Source: Siphonodentalium dalli
Taxonomy: Eukaryota; Mollusca; Scaphopoda; Gadilida; Siphonodentaliidae
Direction: 5' to 3'
Length of the DNA: 64,000 nucleotides
NCBI GenBank assembly: GCA_032622095.1
Contig: CP136061.1
Span: 47,993,797 to 48,057,796 of the forward strand
Below, one piece after another: positions 1 to 12,102 of the stretch (position 1 is its first letter; each line of letters begins with the position of its first letter). The position numbers and the translations under genes were made by a program. The notes beneath the pieces are model-generated. The model was not told where the DNA came from. It made no database searches and saw only the letters and a program-made list of their open reading frames with translations.

Positions 1-163
1 GAGAAGCCTTGATTTTCTGGTCTGTTACCACAGACATCTTATATTTATGTAAGAAATACAATTTTTGTCACAATTTACGTCCTAATTTCCAGATACAATA
101 TGATTAAACTGCGTCGATGATTCAAGAAGTATGGTGTACAGTTGGGCAAATTATAGCCCCTAC

Positions 164-454
164 TGATACCACCCAGGCCTGGAAATAAGGTGCCTGACAT
201 GTGCAGAATGAGGTCCCCAGAGGGTGAATTTAGTGATGCTACCCCGCATAGCGGGCTAGCATCACCAAATTCACCCTCTAGGGACCTCATTGTGAAGATA
301 GTTCTCCATATTTGATCAATGTCTGAAAAGAATGAGGTCCCCAGAGGGTGAATTTGGTGATGCTAGCCGCTATGTGGGGTAGCATCTCTAAATTCACCGT
401 CTGGGGACCTCATTCTGCAAATGTCAGGCACCTTATTTCCAGGCTTGATACCAC
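164..454. mobile_element. MULE-like foldback MITE with two internal hairpins
   Basis: The element spans about 173-445. Its ends are inverted copies of GCCTGGAAATAAGGTGCC, and it is flanked on both sides by the 9-bp direct repeat TGATACCAC (164-172 and 446-454), which I read as a target-site duplication. Inside are two hairpins (about 205-291 and 331-415), each with arms around GAATGAGGTCCCCAGA. The second is an inverted copy of the first. A 9-bp duplication and long terminal inverted repeats fit non-autonomous Mutator-like elements. There is no coding capacity. Confidence 0.75.
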
Positions 455-591
455 TACTGCTGGTATGCGTTGCTTTGGGTGCTATGTGTCTAACCGTGAA
501 CCATGTAGTCCCCCCGCGCTGTAAGCATACCTTTCGCTATGTGCATATCCGACTACATGGGGCTGTTTTTAGGGCATTCTAGATCATTTTG

Positions 592-715
592 GATTTTCGG
601 AGAATCGGACCTTCGGAGTTATGGGCTTTCGGAGAATCGGGCCTTCGGAGTTATATATAGGCTTTCGGAGAATCGGGCCTTCGGGGTTATGGGCATTCGG
701 AGAATCGGCTCACGA
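592..715. repeat. CTTTCGGAGAATCGG minisatellite
   Basis: About four units of 32-38 bp alternate the motifs TTTCGGAGAATCGG and CCTTCGGAGTTATGGG. The short open frames here follow the repeat. The core CCTTCGGA recurs in a separate 16-bp array at 34008-34112. Confidence 0.8.
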
Positions 716-720
716 GGTAC

Positions 721-3700
721 CAAACATGAACTATGACCATGACACCCAGCATATATCCACATTGAACGGCGCATCAGCCTACCGAAGACACTCGATTCCG
801 CAGATAAGAAACCGAAATACGCGCCATGTATGTATATGTAGCAGCATGGTGGAGTGTTGTGGGTTCTGTGTTTAGCATACACTCTTAACCCATTGTGATA
901 ATTCAATAGGATAGTATTTATACACGTGACTGATATATAGACCAATGAGTCATACATTTGGAACACGAAATACATGTAACATCATAGCTCACTTATACGC
1001 TGCATTGCCGACCGCCCCAAATGCACTTGCAGAGAACAACTATTTAGACCCACCAACAAAAAAACACAGCAAGCGACACATGGACTAATTACTACTGTGG
1101 AGCTTTGCAGACGTCGAACACAAGACATGCATAATAACCTAGATGTTTTGTTCATTTCCCTAACCAGTGCCCATGTTATCCAAGGATACACATTTCTATG
1201 AATAGCTTTCCTTGTGGTATTTGAATTTTGAACTTCACCTAAAACCGCAATAAGTTGGAAGATCCCTGTCAGCAGCCCAGACACCAGCAATATACAGCGT
1301 CCCGAGTTAGAAAATACTGAACACTGTTACATGATCATATAGGCTATGGTCATCTTGGAATTATATGGCAGTTTCCGATAGGCGTTGTTCGTGTATGTTG
1401 TATATCAGATGCACGTGAAGTGTCCATAATAGCCCACAATGATCCACATCATCAACCGCCGACATCGCACAGCGATGTCTCCGCGCCAGTATTCAATGCG
1501 AGCATGTTTCTAAACAACTGACTCTACCATTTGCTCATATTCTGGAAACTAATGCACGGATTGCAATTTTAACCAAACACCTACTCAACTATTGTAGCAA
1601 TACCATGAATTCAGTCAATCAGAGAACACCACCACATTGCAGCGAACACATAGCGGCGCTTCGTACAGACACCATGCACCCGGTCATTAAAATACCATAA
1701 ACATGACATCAATCAGTCTAATCGTGGGTATGTTCGCCGCAATATGAGGACCCCACGTCCGACACATCGAATGCGAATTTTGTACGGTCCCCATCGATAG
1801 TTCTCTACGAAGTCACGTTCCCGCGAACCGGCAAGTAAGCACATGTACCACATAACAGCAGCGGTAGGCACACAGGAAGGGCGCGGGTCGTCACTACGGA
1901 GAGGTGAAAACGGTTCACAACATCAATCAATGTGAAACATGTATTTGTCACTACCTTCAATGGGCGTTCAACAGCACATTGCTATTTTTCACAATAAAGT
2001 ATCAACATTGTGCACAAACAACATACAAAGCCAAAATGATCATCACACTTTCAGGCCAGGCAATCGGAACGAAAATGAACACCGTATACTAATATATAAT
2101 GAACTGTCGAATCAACAAACAATGGCCCTCTCGCAAAGAAAAAACTGTATGAGAAACATTTCAGATAACACACCCGATTGATCTGGACAAAAAAGTTAAT
2201 TTGAAGATAGATTCTTACTCCAGCTTAAATAGTAGATGCGGTTACCAAGGTGTACATGCATATCCAATGCTGATGCATATGCCAGCTATATATACTTGAG
2301 CGTCTACATTGGAAGCACTTTTGGCGAAACAAAACCAACGCATGTGCTCTTGGAACAATCATAGCTGCCACAAGTTGTCCAGGTTCAAATTACCATTGAT
2401 CCAAACAAGGACGCCCGTAGCACAGTAGATTGAGTGAGTGAACACTTCTGGATCATTTGGCCACCTGTCCTTATTAGCAACGTGCATGAATTGCGCTATG
2501 GTAACCACATAGCTGTTCACGCTATTGTTGGAGGTTGTGTGGCTGGAAGCTACTAATATGGTGTTCAAGTATGAACACATTGATGGTATCCAAATATTAG
2601 CGTAGCACCTGAAATGAGTGTGTCAAAAGACCAACTTTAATGAATGGGGTGATCAATTGAGTTCATATTAAACCTGGCAATTATATATATTGCTAATTTC
2701 CAATACGCAGGTAGGACAGCTCCGTTCATCTGGTAGATACCAAAACTTTGGTGATTATACGTGAACTAATTTCCTACCAATGTTGACGCAATACATTATT
2801 ATTGTCTGCACGATGTGTAAAGTCCATCTCTCGAGTAGCATTGTATTTACAGTGATGTTGGTACTCATTTAAATGAATCATACTGTAAACCAACATGACC
2901 AAAGTAGTGTACTTGGAACAAATGCGGCTTCCAGAAGTGTCGGAAATAAATTTCTTATTCTGGTGAATAGAGTGTATAGTTTAACTCTTAGTTGTCCTAA
3001 GTTCCAAAATGACATATTTTTCGGAACATAGGACAACCTGGCCCTAAAATAGTGTTAAGGTCTGAACTGTCATTTGCGTGTTCAACAACAAATATTTAGT
3101 TCTAGTTTGCTCTAAGTGCTAAATTTCACACCCTAGGTCTACATTTCTCAAAACTTAAGAGATATAACAGACTTATGGGAATATGTCTTGATAAAATTGA
3201 ATAGCTAAGACATTAAGGAATCCAAAGATATTAAATTTTCCACTGTAAACCATACATTTCAGTTGTGTCAGCAATTCAAACTTTGAAAATCGATTTACTC
3301 AAAATCATAAAAAAATGCACTTAGAACAGATTGAAACTCAGGTCGCGACATATTAACCCCGCCACTGACCGGACACCAGACGTTGCATTATTTTGTCGAC
3401 AACTGACCTAACATGAAATTGTCGAAATCAAGGCCGTAGAACAGCTGTAGAAATGCATTTTTACAGCGATAACGTTATGCACACAAGCAAACTTTGTATT
3501 AAAATGAAGATTATCATCTATTGCACAACAAAACCACTTACTATGCAGCTACAACTACAGCCATGGTAAAGTGATCCTGTCAGTGAGTCACATATAACCA
3601 CTTAATATACAGCAACAACTACAGCCATGGTAAAAACCAACTTAGTCCAAATTTTTTCTAGGTCAAACCTTTTATCGACCAGACTATTAGTGGGTTCTAC

Positions 3701-3869
3701 CGATGCACACATTTTCTTATTCCACAATTCGACCACGGCATTTTCGACACGTGCCTTTAAGAGTGCATGTCGAAATATCAAATTTCACTGAGTATTTACT
3801 CTGACTAGCGTTGTCTTATCAACAAAACATACGAATGTGTAATAGAAATTATATCTATACCTATATTTG
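721..3869. other. No gene recognised; unique-looking AT-rich DNA
   Basis: I see no credible exon, RNA gene or transposon end in these 3.1 kb. The open frames are short and lack protein-like composition. The only local structure is a roughly 60-bp direct duplication around the motif ACAACTACAGCCATGGTAAA near 3546 and again near 3612. Confidence 0.5.
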
Positions 3870-5800
3870 CGCATGTCCGTCTGTGTTCTATAGAAATTGA
3901 CATGGGACCATCTAGGTGGCACCAAAGGGGTCTAACAGGGGTAACTTTTTACGAGAAAATAATGGTGCAGGTTAGAAATTTCCTAAGTGACGCCGTTGTT
4001 GACAGGGGCAAAAAAGGGGAGGGGCATTTTTTGTTTGCCGCCGATTGCCACCAAACTTATATATAATCATCCCCATGATATGAGGAATCTAATGATGTGG
4101 TTTAAATATGTCAAAGTGGCACCATTCGAGTCAGGGATGCACGGAAGGGGAGAGGGGCACCAAAATTTATAAAAAATAATTTTAGCTCCGATTTCCACCA
4201 AATTGATACACATTCTTCTCCATGATATAAGGAATCTAATTGGGTGATTCAAAGACGTTAAATTGATGTCGTTTCGATAAGAGATTGGGGGGGGTGTGGG
4301 CACTAAATTTTATAAGAATTGGTTTAGTCGCTGATTGCCACCAAACTTATACCAAATCATCCCCATGGTATGAGGAGTCTAATGGCGTGGTTAAAGCTGT
4401 CAAAAATGGCGTCAATCGAGTCAGGGGTGCACTGAAAGGGATAGCGACACCAAAATTGATACCCAAATATTTTTATCGCCAATTTCCACCAAATTGATAC
4501 ACATTCTTATCCATGATACGAGGAATCTAATCGTGTGATTTAAAGACGCCATATTGGTGATGTTTTTGTGAGAAGTGGTGTGGTGTGGGTGGGCATAAAA
4601 TTTGGTAAACAAAAATTGTTTAGTCGCCGATTAGCACCAAACTTATAAATAATCATCTCCGTGATATCAGGAGTCTAATTGAGTGAGTTAACGGTGTCAG
4701 AAGTGGGGCATTCGAGACAGGGGTGCATATAGGGTGACACACACAATAATTGATAAACAATATGTTTTTTGTTTCCCGCCAGATTGATACATATTCCGTG
4801 ATACGAGGAATCTAATCGTGTGGCATAAATATGCCAAATTAGTGCCGTTTGAGTGAGAGAAAGGAGGGCCCTAATTTTGATACGAATTTGTATACTCGTC
4901 AATTTTCACCAATTTTATATATATATTCATCTCCATAATGAGTCTAAGTGTGTGTTTTAATGATGTCAAAAGTGCTTGAGTCCGAAATAGGGACGCGAAT
5001 GTCACCATAACTGATAAAAAATATGTTTAGTGGCAATTAATTGCCATCAAATGTATACACGTTCTTCTCAAATGAAACGAGGAATCAAATCGTGCATGTT
5101 GAAAACGCCACATTTGGTGCCTTGATATATTTGCGAACATTTGTCTGTCTGTGTGTGTTTATATATATATAACTTCACGGGGTACAGTCGAGATCGCACC
5201 AAGACGGTCTAAAAGGGGTAACATTTTACAAGGAAGATAATGGTACGGGTTAAAATGTTCAAAAGTGACACTGTTTGTGTCAGGGGCTGCGAGGGGCACC
5301 AACAATTGATTAAAACAAAAACACTATTTTAGCGCCAAATTGATATCTTATTCTTCTGCATTATACGAGGAATTTTACTGTGGGATTTAAAGACGTGAAA
5401 ATGGTGGGCAGATTGGGTGAGAGATGATTGGGGGGGGGGGTACTGACTATGAAACAAATTGGTTTAGTTGCCGATTACCACCAGACTTATATATAATCAT
5501 CCCCATTATATCATGCATGCATGAGTCTAATGGACCTGGTTTAAATATGTCAAAAGTGGCGCCGTTCAAGTCATTCACGCGGAGGGGAGTTGCACCAAAG
5601 CTGATATAAATATATTTAGCACTATTTTCCACCAAATGCATGCACATTCTTATCTAATGATACGATGAATTAAATCACATTTGGTGTTGTTTGGGTCATG
5701 GATGGCGAGAGGAGATGCACTAGCATTGATAAGATTGTTTTCCTCGCCGATATCCACCAAAGTTATATAGTTATCTCCCAGGCCATCCCCGTGTCGTTCT
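3870..5800. repeat. Degenerate satellite-like array, about 145/290-bp units
   Basis: The phrase GATTGCCACCAAACTTAT recurs near 4042, 4332, 4629, 5471 and 5750 (spacings near 290 bp or twice that). A sister subunit with TTTCCACCAAATTGATAC lies between copies (for example 4189 and 4486), so the monomer is about 145 bp and occurs as a dimer. Each unit also carries a 'gaggaatctaat' block and a G-rich stretch. The block at 3870-4020 (TCCGTCTGTG, then GGTCTAACAGGGGTAAC) is repeated at about 5140-5290, so there is a longer-period duplication as well. The TCTGTCTG-type start resembles that of the Helitron-like elements near 46.8 and 51.95 kb. That link is an inference. Confidence 0.75.
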
Positions 5801-6131
5801 AAGGAGTGTTTGGCGTTCAATGTTCACAATCTCGACAAATGGTGACCGAATTAAGTCACTTGAACAATTATATTTCTCAACTGTCATATTTATATGGGGA
5901 TGGGAATCAGGACATTCATATAATGAGCTAGCAAAACAGATACATAGAAGAAAGTGTTAACAGTATATCATTCTGTTTAAGAGATACATTCTTGCAAACT
6001 GAGGGACCTTGAACCATCAGAGGATTGCATATTAGAATGGCTCATGTTTATATTAAGAACAATTGAGTCTGCCCCATTCAATATAGTTTCGACAAAAAAG
6101 TTACAATTTGTCAAGAGTTACCCTTGCATGG

Positions 6132-6462
6132 AACAAACGTCGCACTACCGACGAATCGAATTCAATTATTTGAATTAGATTCGTCGGTAGTGCGACGTTT
6201 GTTGCAAATAAATGCGAGTAGACGCACTACCGACGAAGAATGCGTGTAGTCAACACGAATTTAATTGCTGATGCGTTTGAGATCCGTGTTTGAAACAAAC
6301 GTCGCATCACCGTCGACTCGAATTTAATTCCGAGACATGCAAACGAGCTGCATAGTGATATGCTAATGAGGGAATTCCAATTTAAACTGGAAAACACCAA
6401 CGATCATGACGTAATTTGGTGGTATTTGAATTCGAGTCGACGAAAGTGCGACGTTTGTTTCA
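6132..6462. mobile_element. Foldback element(s), ACAAACGTCGCAC family
   Basis: 6132-6203 is a near-perfect hairpin whose arms read AACAAACGTCGCACTACCG. 6292-6462 is a second inverted-repeat unit with the same outer motif (AAACAAACGTCGCA) and a GTCGACTCGAATT subterminal block, around an unrelated 100-bp core. The phrase AAATGCGAGTAGACGCACTA follows both. A decayed relative lies at 7847-7935. No coding capacity is seen. Confidence 0.7.
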
Positions 6463-6519
6463 AATTAAATGCGAGTAGACGCACTAAATAAATATTTATT
6501 CCGTTGTGCTGCGCATGGA

Positions 6520-6825
6520 CGTGTCAAATTTAACGATGGGTTGAAATTGTTCTTGTAATTTGATTTTCCAGCAATGAATTATTGGGGAATTTGTTGTTTT
6601 TAGACCAACATTTGCATATTTTCCTACTTTTGGTCCAACATTTTTAATTAAATGGCTTGTGTCCTGGTCCCCCGTGGCCAGCCAAAAAAACAGCTAATTA
6701 TTTGCGTATGCTTCTGTTCAAAATTATGAACTTAAATGGTCATCAGTTGGAAATTTTCCAACCTTCGTGGGCGTGTCAGGTTGGAAATTGTCAGCACTTG
6801 GAAAGCTTGAGGCCAGTCTATAATG
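6520..6825. repeat. Dispersed repeat, copy 1 (TTGGAAATTTTCCAAC type)
   Basis: This stretch (GGTTGAAATTGTT, then GATTTTCCAGCAAT, TTTAGACCAACA and TTGGAAATTTTCCAAC) matches, in order and at clearly lower than 90% identity by eye, the stretch at 15955-16150. It is a divergent dispersed repeat with short internal palindromes and no reading frame. Confidence 0.55.
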
Positions 6826-7327
6826 CTATATAGGTTTTTGCGGTTTTCATGTTCAAAGTTTTCTCCCGCTGTGCCAAACTATGATCGGATTTTCAGGTTC
6901 AGATCTCTGATTTTTCTTCTACTGGCAGAACCATGGTCCGCCCAGTGCATGATCACAAGTCTACTGATCCATTCAGAATAGGCTATTATCCAGGCATGTG
7001 AAGGAACAGCCAAAGGGGTGCAAATTGAATTACGCAACTTAATTAGCCCCCCCCCCCCCCGCGCCCCCAACCGAGACCCTATAGCCGTACGTCCCTGCCC
7101 GCCATGGTTATTTTACCACGTGGTTTTAGATAGGCATACTGACGCAATATATATATTTATCACATGATTAGCACTATTTTCCGATGTAATATTCGAGCGT
7201 AATAGACACGTGCAATATCGTCGCGTGCAATGACGTCACGCTGCTCTTTGGGACAATGATCGCTGGCTGCAGTTAATTGTTGTTTTCGAATTTTTTTTAG
7301 CGATTATATGATCATGTGATAAAAAGT

Positions 7328-7469
7328 ATCTCAAACTCGTTCTATTTTATACGTAATTTATCAACCTCGTCCACTAAATTCTATTTGAGCCTCGGTAAAC
7401 CTCGGCTCAAATCGAATTTAGTGAACTCGGTTGATAAATTCCGTATAAAAGAGTAACTCGTTTGAGATC
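7328..7469. mobile_element. Hairpin MITE with ACTCGTT-type arms
   Basis: The arms, about 60 bp each, start ATCTCAAACTCGTTCTATTT and fold around a small inner palindrome (AACCTCGGCTCAAAT with its complement). It resembles in style the hairpins at 51687-51839 and 59700-59835, which also begin near ACTCGT, but the sequences are not simple copies of one another. Confidence 0.65.
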
Positions 7470-7846
7470 CTCTATATATAGTGCATGATATAGCGCGTTG
7501 ACCTCATCTTGCTATTAAATTGTTAAAACGGTACAACGTTTTCGTATAAAAATAAACTGGACCTGCTTTCTTTCAGACAAGTTCAAAGCAAAATACCACA
7601 TAAAGAATCATGTCCGACCTAAAATATGTATCAAATACCTACGAAATAGCGATATAAAACCAATAATTTCCACTCCTCGGAATAGTAAGATTAATTTCGT
7701 CGCTTGGAAGTCAAAAGCCACATTTTCTCACTAAATTTTACGTTTTAGAATTGATATAAAACTTCCTATTTTAACCGTTTTAACGAAAACCATTATGAAC
7801 GCTTTATGCCATTTTAAGAAATCATTTAGATTCGTCTTGAATTAAA

Positions 7847-7935
7847 TGCGACGTTTGTTTCAACAGACGAATTATGAATTAAACTCGAGTCTAATTCTAA
7901 TTGAATTAGATTCGTCGGTAGTGCGACGTTTGTTC
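7847..7935. mobile_element. Decayed ACAAACGTCGCAC foldback
   Basis: An inverted pair of GCGACGTTTGTT at the left and right, with GAATTAGATTCGTCGGTAG inside. It is the same family as 6132-6203. Confidence 0.6.
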
Positions 7936-7959
7936 CAAGGGATATGGAAATATATAGAA

Positions 7960-8275
7960 GGCCTGTTCAACCACAGGAGCCTGGAATTTTGTCAAAAACC
8001 CTCTTTTATTGGCGGAACCACCACCTGGGACCGCATGTCACAGAAGGAACGAAACAAAAAATTGTTGCCACCCATTTTGAACTCAACTGTATTCCTACAA
8101 AAAATATATTTTCACTAAAAACTGTTGGCACCTCTTACACCCTAGATGCCAATCTACAACATTCCATAGGTATATTTTTCCAGTTCTTCGAAAACCTCAC
8201 TGTATTTCGGTAATTTATTGTAAATTCACAAACGAACACAAAGGTGCCGCTTCTCCATCATCTGTTTACGAATCG
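7960..8275 (+). repeat. About 310-bp dispersed repeat, plus copy
   Basis: Starting near AACCACAGGAGCCTGGAATTT, this block matches the reverse complement of 11090-11400 over its whole length with only scattered differences. The pair forms an inverted repeat separated by 2.8 kb. Open frames appear in both copies but differ by indels, so I do not call a gene. Confidence 0.85.
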
Positions 8276-8389
8276 AAGTAGCGGAACTAGTAGCGAAATA
8301 TGCGGAAACTTTAAAACTATGATCCGGAGACGGATAGCATAAAAGTACCGTTTATAATTTCGAAGATAGCTACCGATTACATGTTTATT

Positions 8390-9175
8390 ACATGACCGTA
8401 CCGATGCACTGATCATCATGATCTTTTTGGTGGATGATGACATTGGCGTCTAGATGGGAACGAAACATTTTGGGCTCATTTGCATAAAAACATGGCCGCT
8501 GGCAGCCATCTTGGATTTCAAAATTGCATCATTTAGCATGGGCTAGAAGAAGCAGTGTTTATCTGATCATCATTAAATTTGTCATGGAGGTTTACATTGA
8601 CATGTAGATGGGAACGAGTCATTTTGGTGTGAATCCTCCATGAAATATGGCCGCCATCGGCCATCATCTATTTCAGTGATAATACTAAATAAATCTGAAT
8701 CAATAACAGAGCCCGTGTCGATGCACCTATCATCACGAATTTTTCATCGATCATGACATTGATATATAGACGACGCTGAGTCATTTTGGGCTTATTTGCA
8801 TGAAAAACATGGCCGCCAGCAGCCATCTTGGATTTCAAAATTGCATCATTTAGCACGACCAAGAGGTCGCAGTGTTGGTCCGAGGTTGACATTGACATGT
8901 AGATGGGAACGAGTCATTTTGGTGTGAATTTTCAAAGAAACATGGCCGCCGTCGGATTTCAGCGATAACACTGCATATATAATTAAATCAGTAACACTGC
9001 CTAGAGCCTATGCCTATGTCGATGCACCGATCATCGTGAAATTGTTCATGGGTCATGATATTGGTATCAAAATGAGAACGACTCAATGCTAGAGACTGTA
9101 ACATTGGTGCGATCGTCGTGAAATTAGTCATAGAAACATGGCCGCCGTCGGATTTCAGCCACTCGTTTCATCGAC
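8390..9175 (-). repeat. Diverged array of the GGCCGCC / 'aagatggc' repeat
   Basis: Blocks around ATGGCCGCTGGCAGCCATCT, each followed by TTGGATTTCAAAATTGCATC or TCGGATTTCAGC and by GATGGGAACGAGTCATTTTG, recur near 8494, 8650, 8812, 8942 and 9140. These are the reverse-complement relatives of the tandem array at 60385-62035 and of the single unit near 40150. They are diverged and spaced irregularly. Confidence 0.7.
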
Positions 9176-9186
9176 CATGAAAGTTA

Positions 9187-9759
9187 CGCCGATGGGATCA
9201 TTGTCACAAGGCTCCGGTCACATTCGAAGCCAGCTTTTTAAATGGATCACAAATGCATGTAGCCAGCTTTTTTCACCGGCGATCACATTCGTAGCCAGCT
9301 TTTCTAATTTGTGGTTTATATTGCCCGAAATATGACGTCATCACGTTCGTGACTAAAATGTCGACGTCATGCTCCAAAACTGACTTCGTTTATCAACTTA
9401 TAGTGGAATATAATTCGAGCATTCCAACGACATTGATCAGAAATATCAGGTTATTAGATGAACTAATATCAAAAATAAATTCAAGTTGTTGTTCATCCAT
9501 CACCTCAGAAAAATTAGATTAACCTGATCGTGTTCATTGAGGCTCGCCTGAATATGAAAAGCTGGCTACAAATGTGATCGCCATAGAAAAGCTGGCTACA
9601 TTTGTGATCGATTAAAAAAGCTGGCTACGAATCAGTCTGGAGTAAACTACATACCCACATATCAAAAATAGTATCAGTATGAATCTGAGTGTATGTTTAC
9701 ATAGACTGGCTACGAATGTGATCGGATCGCGGAGCCTCGTGACAATGACCCCATCAGCG
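9187..9759. mobile_element. TIR element with repeated subterminal GCTGGCTAC motifs
   Basis: The ends are inverted copies of about 30 bp (CGCCGATGGGATCATTGTC on the left; the complement, with a few changes, ends at 9759). Just inside the left end are three copies of a 25-bp motif containing GTAGCCAGCTTTT (about 9218, 9245, 9281). Inside the right end are four inverted copies containing AAAAGCTGGCTAC (about 9558, 9588, 9614, 9703). Such arrays are typical of transposase-binding subterminal repeats in some cut-and-paste families. No transposase is encoded. Confidence 0.7.
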
Positions 9760-9769
9760 AAAGTTACAT

Positions 9770-11085
9770 TAAGTAATGTTTTTAATATTTTTTTTGGTAT
9801 TTTTGATTTTGAGAAAAACAATGCCGATGGTGGCTAGCTGTCTTAAATTTAAAAAAATGAATTTCCAATTCATGAGCACAGGCTATATAATCATATACAT
9901 AAAGCTATTCTTTGAGAGTTTTTGGTGCTGATTCGTCACGACACACGAGTCACGAGTGACGTATACTATTTATAGATCCTGGTACCGGTACAATTGACAA
10001 TACTTATAGTTGCTTATTAAATAAAATTTATGTTAGCGAGTTTATCATTAACTCAAATTTATAAACTAGTTATTCAGTAAACCAGTTTGCATTACAACTT
10101 GCAAACGCACAAATAAAACGTATACGGTAAAGAATACGCAGGATAATTTTGTGCTCTTTCATTAAAGAATCTTATTACATTTTGTTACTGTATTTGGTAT
10201 ATTAATGGCGAGTTTTTGTACCCTACATTGACAATTTTGAATTTCGCGAAACTAAACACTCGTTCTATATATGCATGGCAAATATCGTTACCTAACTCAA
10301 GAAAAATGTCTTCTCTCATCAACTAAGACATATATGACCCCATATATTTGTTCGTCAGAACTAGTAAAAAACAGCATTTTATGTGGAAATAATTCAGATA
10401 TTATGGCAACGAATCTGCACCAAAACGCACAAAGAAATCGCTTCATGCATAGGCATATATACCAGGCCTCCCCGTGAGTCTATATATATTCTTTTTCTTC
10501 TACTTCGTGATATCGACCAGTAATCAGTGGGTTGATTACTATTACTATTATATTATTTTAGGCCTATACAACGGAGCGCGACACAAGCTCCCATGAGAGA
10601 GAGAGAGAGCTAGAGAATTATGGTCCCCTTATGACCAATCATTGCAACCAGTAGCATTACAAAGTCAAGTAGTACATAGGCCTACCGGTACACAACGAAC
10701 ATAAAACAAGAAGAAAAAAACAATACCACGTGGTCGTGCCATAAATAGAAATAAATTATATTTAAAAATATTTGTACTAATTACCATTCAGTCAAATGAA
10801 GAATATCTTCTTGGGTAGTCGTCATTTTCATGAGATGATAACAGCACAGAAAAATACAGAAAAATACAGAAATTTTCAGGAAAATACACAGAACATCAGG
10901 ATTAGATCTTCAAAAACGCCCATAGTATGACGCAAACAGAAACTGATTTAAGTTTTCTGCCGCCTAAGTTCGAAAACCGCACACACTTTCAAATATTTTT
11001 GAATTTCGCGGGCTTTAAGTTTAGGTTTCGATTTTATTTCGTTCCGACTTTGTTATTCCGGAAAAAATGGTTTTGCGCCGTTTGT
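9770..11085. other. No gene recognised
   Basis: AT-rich sequence with a short GA run at 10592-10610 and a small GAAAAATACA direct repeat near 10850. I see no exon or transposon end. Confidence 0.4.
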
Positions 11086-11089
11086 CATT

Positions 11090-11400
11090 TCCGATTCTAA
11101 AACAGGTGATGGAGATGCGGCACATTTGTGTTCGTTGGTGAATTTACAATAAATTACCGATATACAGTGAGGTTTTCGAAGAACTGGAAAAATATACCTA
11201 TGGAATGTTGTAGATTGGCATAGGGTGTAAGGTACCAACAGTTTTTAGTGAAAATATATTTTTTGTAGGAATACAGTTGAGTTAAAAATGGGTGGCAACA
11301 ATTTTTTGTTTCGTTTCTTCCGTGACCTGCGGTACCGGGTGGTGGTTCCGCCAATAAAAGAGGGTTTTGACCAAATTCCAGGCTCCTGTGGTTCAACAAT
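11090..11400 (-). repeat. About 310-bp dispersed repeat, minus copy
   Basis: Reverse-complement partner of 7960-8275. It reads on the minus strand from AACCACAGGAGCCTGGAATTT to the ACAAATGTGCCGCATCTCC block. It is close in identity to the plus copy but carries small indels. Confidence 0.85.
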
Positions 11401-12102
11401 AGTGGTCACAGTGTGCAGTCAAATATAATTTCTTATTGACTTTTCAGGATCCTCCAATACTGACATCTGACAAGGTTATATATGCCCGATACAGAGGATT
11501 TCTTTAAATTTGGAACAGACTCATCGCCTAACATAAATAACTCAAAATCTCGCTCTGTGTCGGGCACATGTAGTTCTTGCACAGCAACATTTCTTTTAAA
11601 CTGAGAATAATTAGTCCGTATATAGCACCATGGGCAGATCGAGGAGCACCCATGCAGACATTTCTTTAAAACATCTGTATCTTCTTGGAGATATGATAAC
11701 CAGGTGTCCTCAAAATCTTAGTCTAGCCTACTAGATTGATTGATACATCTCTATGTACTACCCAATTGTCGTCTTTTATTTCTGTGTTTATGATGTTCAT
11801 GTTTCATGTTATAACATCTGAAGTATACGCAGTTGTAAATAAATAAATACTTCTTTAATGGTGGGACGGATTAATCGCGATACACAAAATGACAATCGCT
11901 CCGATCCGACAAGGTGAGCCACTACTTACATTCCATGTGTACGAATCATGTTTTGTGATGCTATTTGGATATACAATTTATGAGAATACTTGTAACACTT
12001 TGAGCAAGAGTTTCCTCTATTCCCACCAAATATCCACAGCGTGCAGAGGGTTTCACGACACTTTAACCTGGGCAGCGCCGGGTAACCCTGCTATACGTTC
12101 GA
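11401..12102. other. No gene recognised
   Basis: No convincing coding sequence. The longest open frame crossing this stretch (11889-12284) runs into the inverted repeat of the next element and looks spurious. AAATAAATAAATAC at 11838 may be a retroposon tail remnant. Confidence 0.4.
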
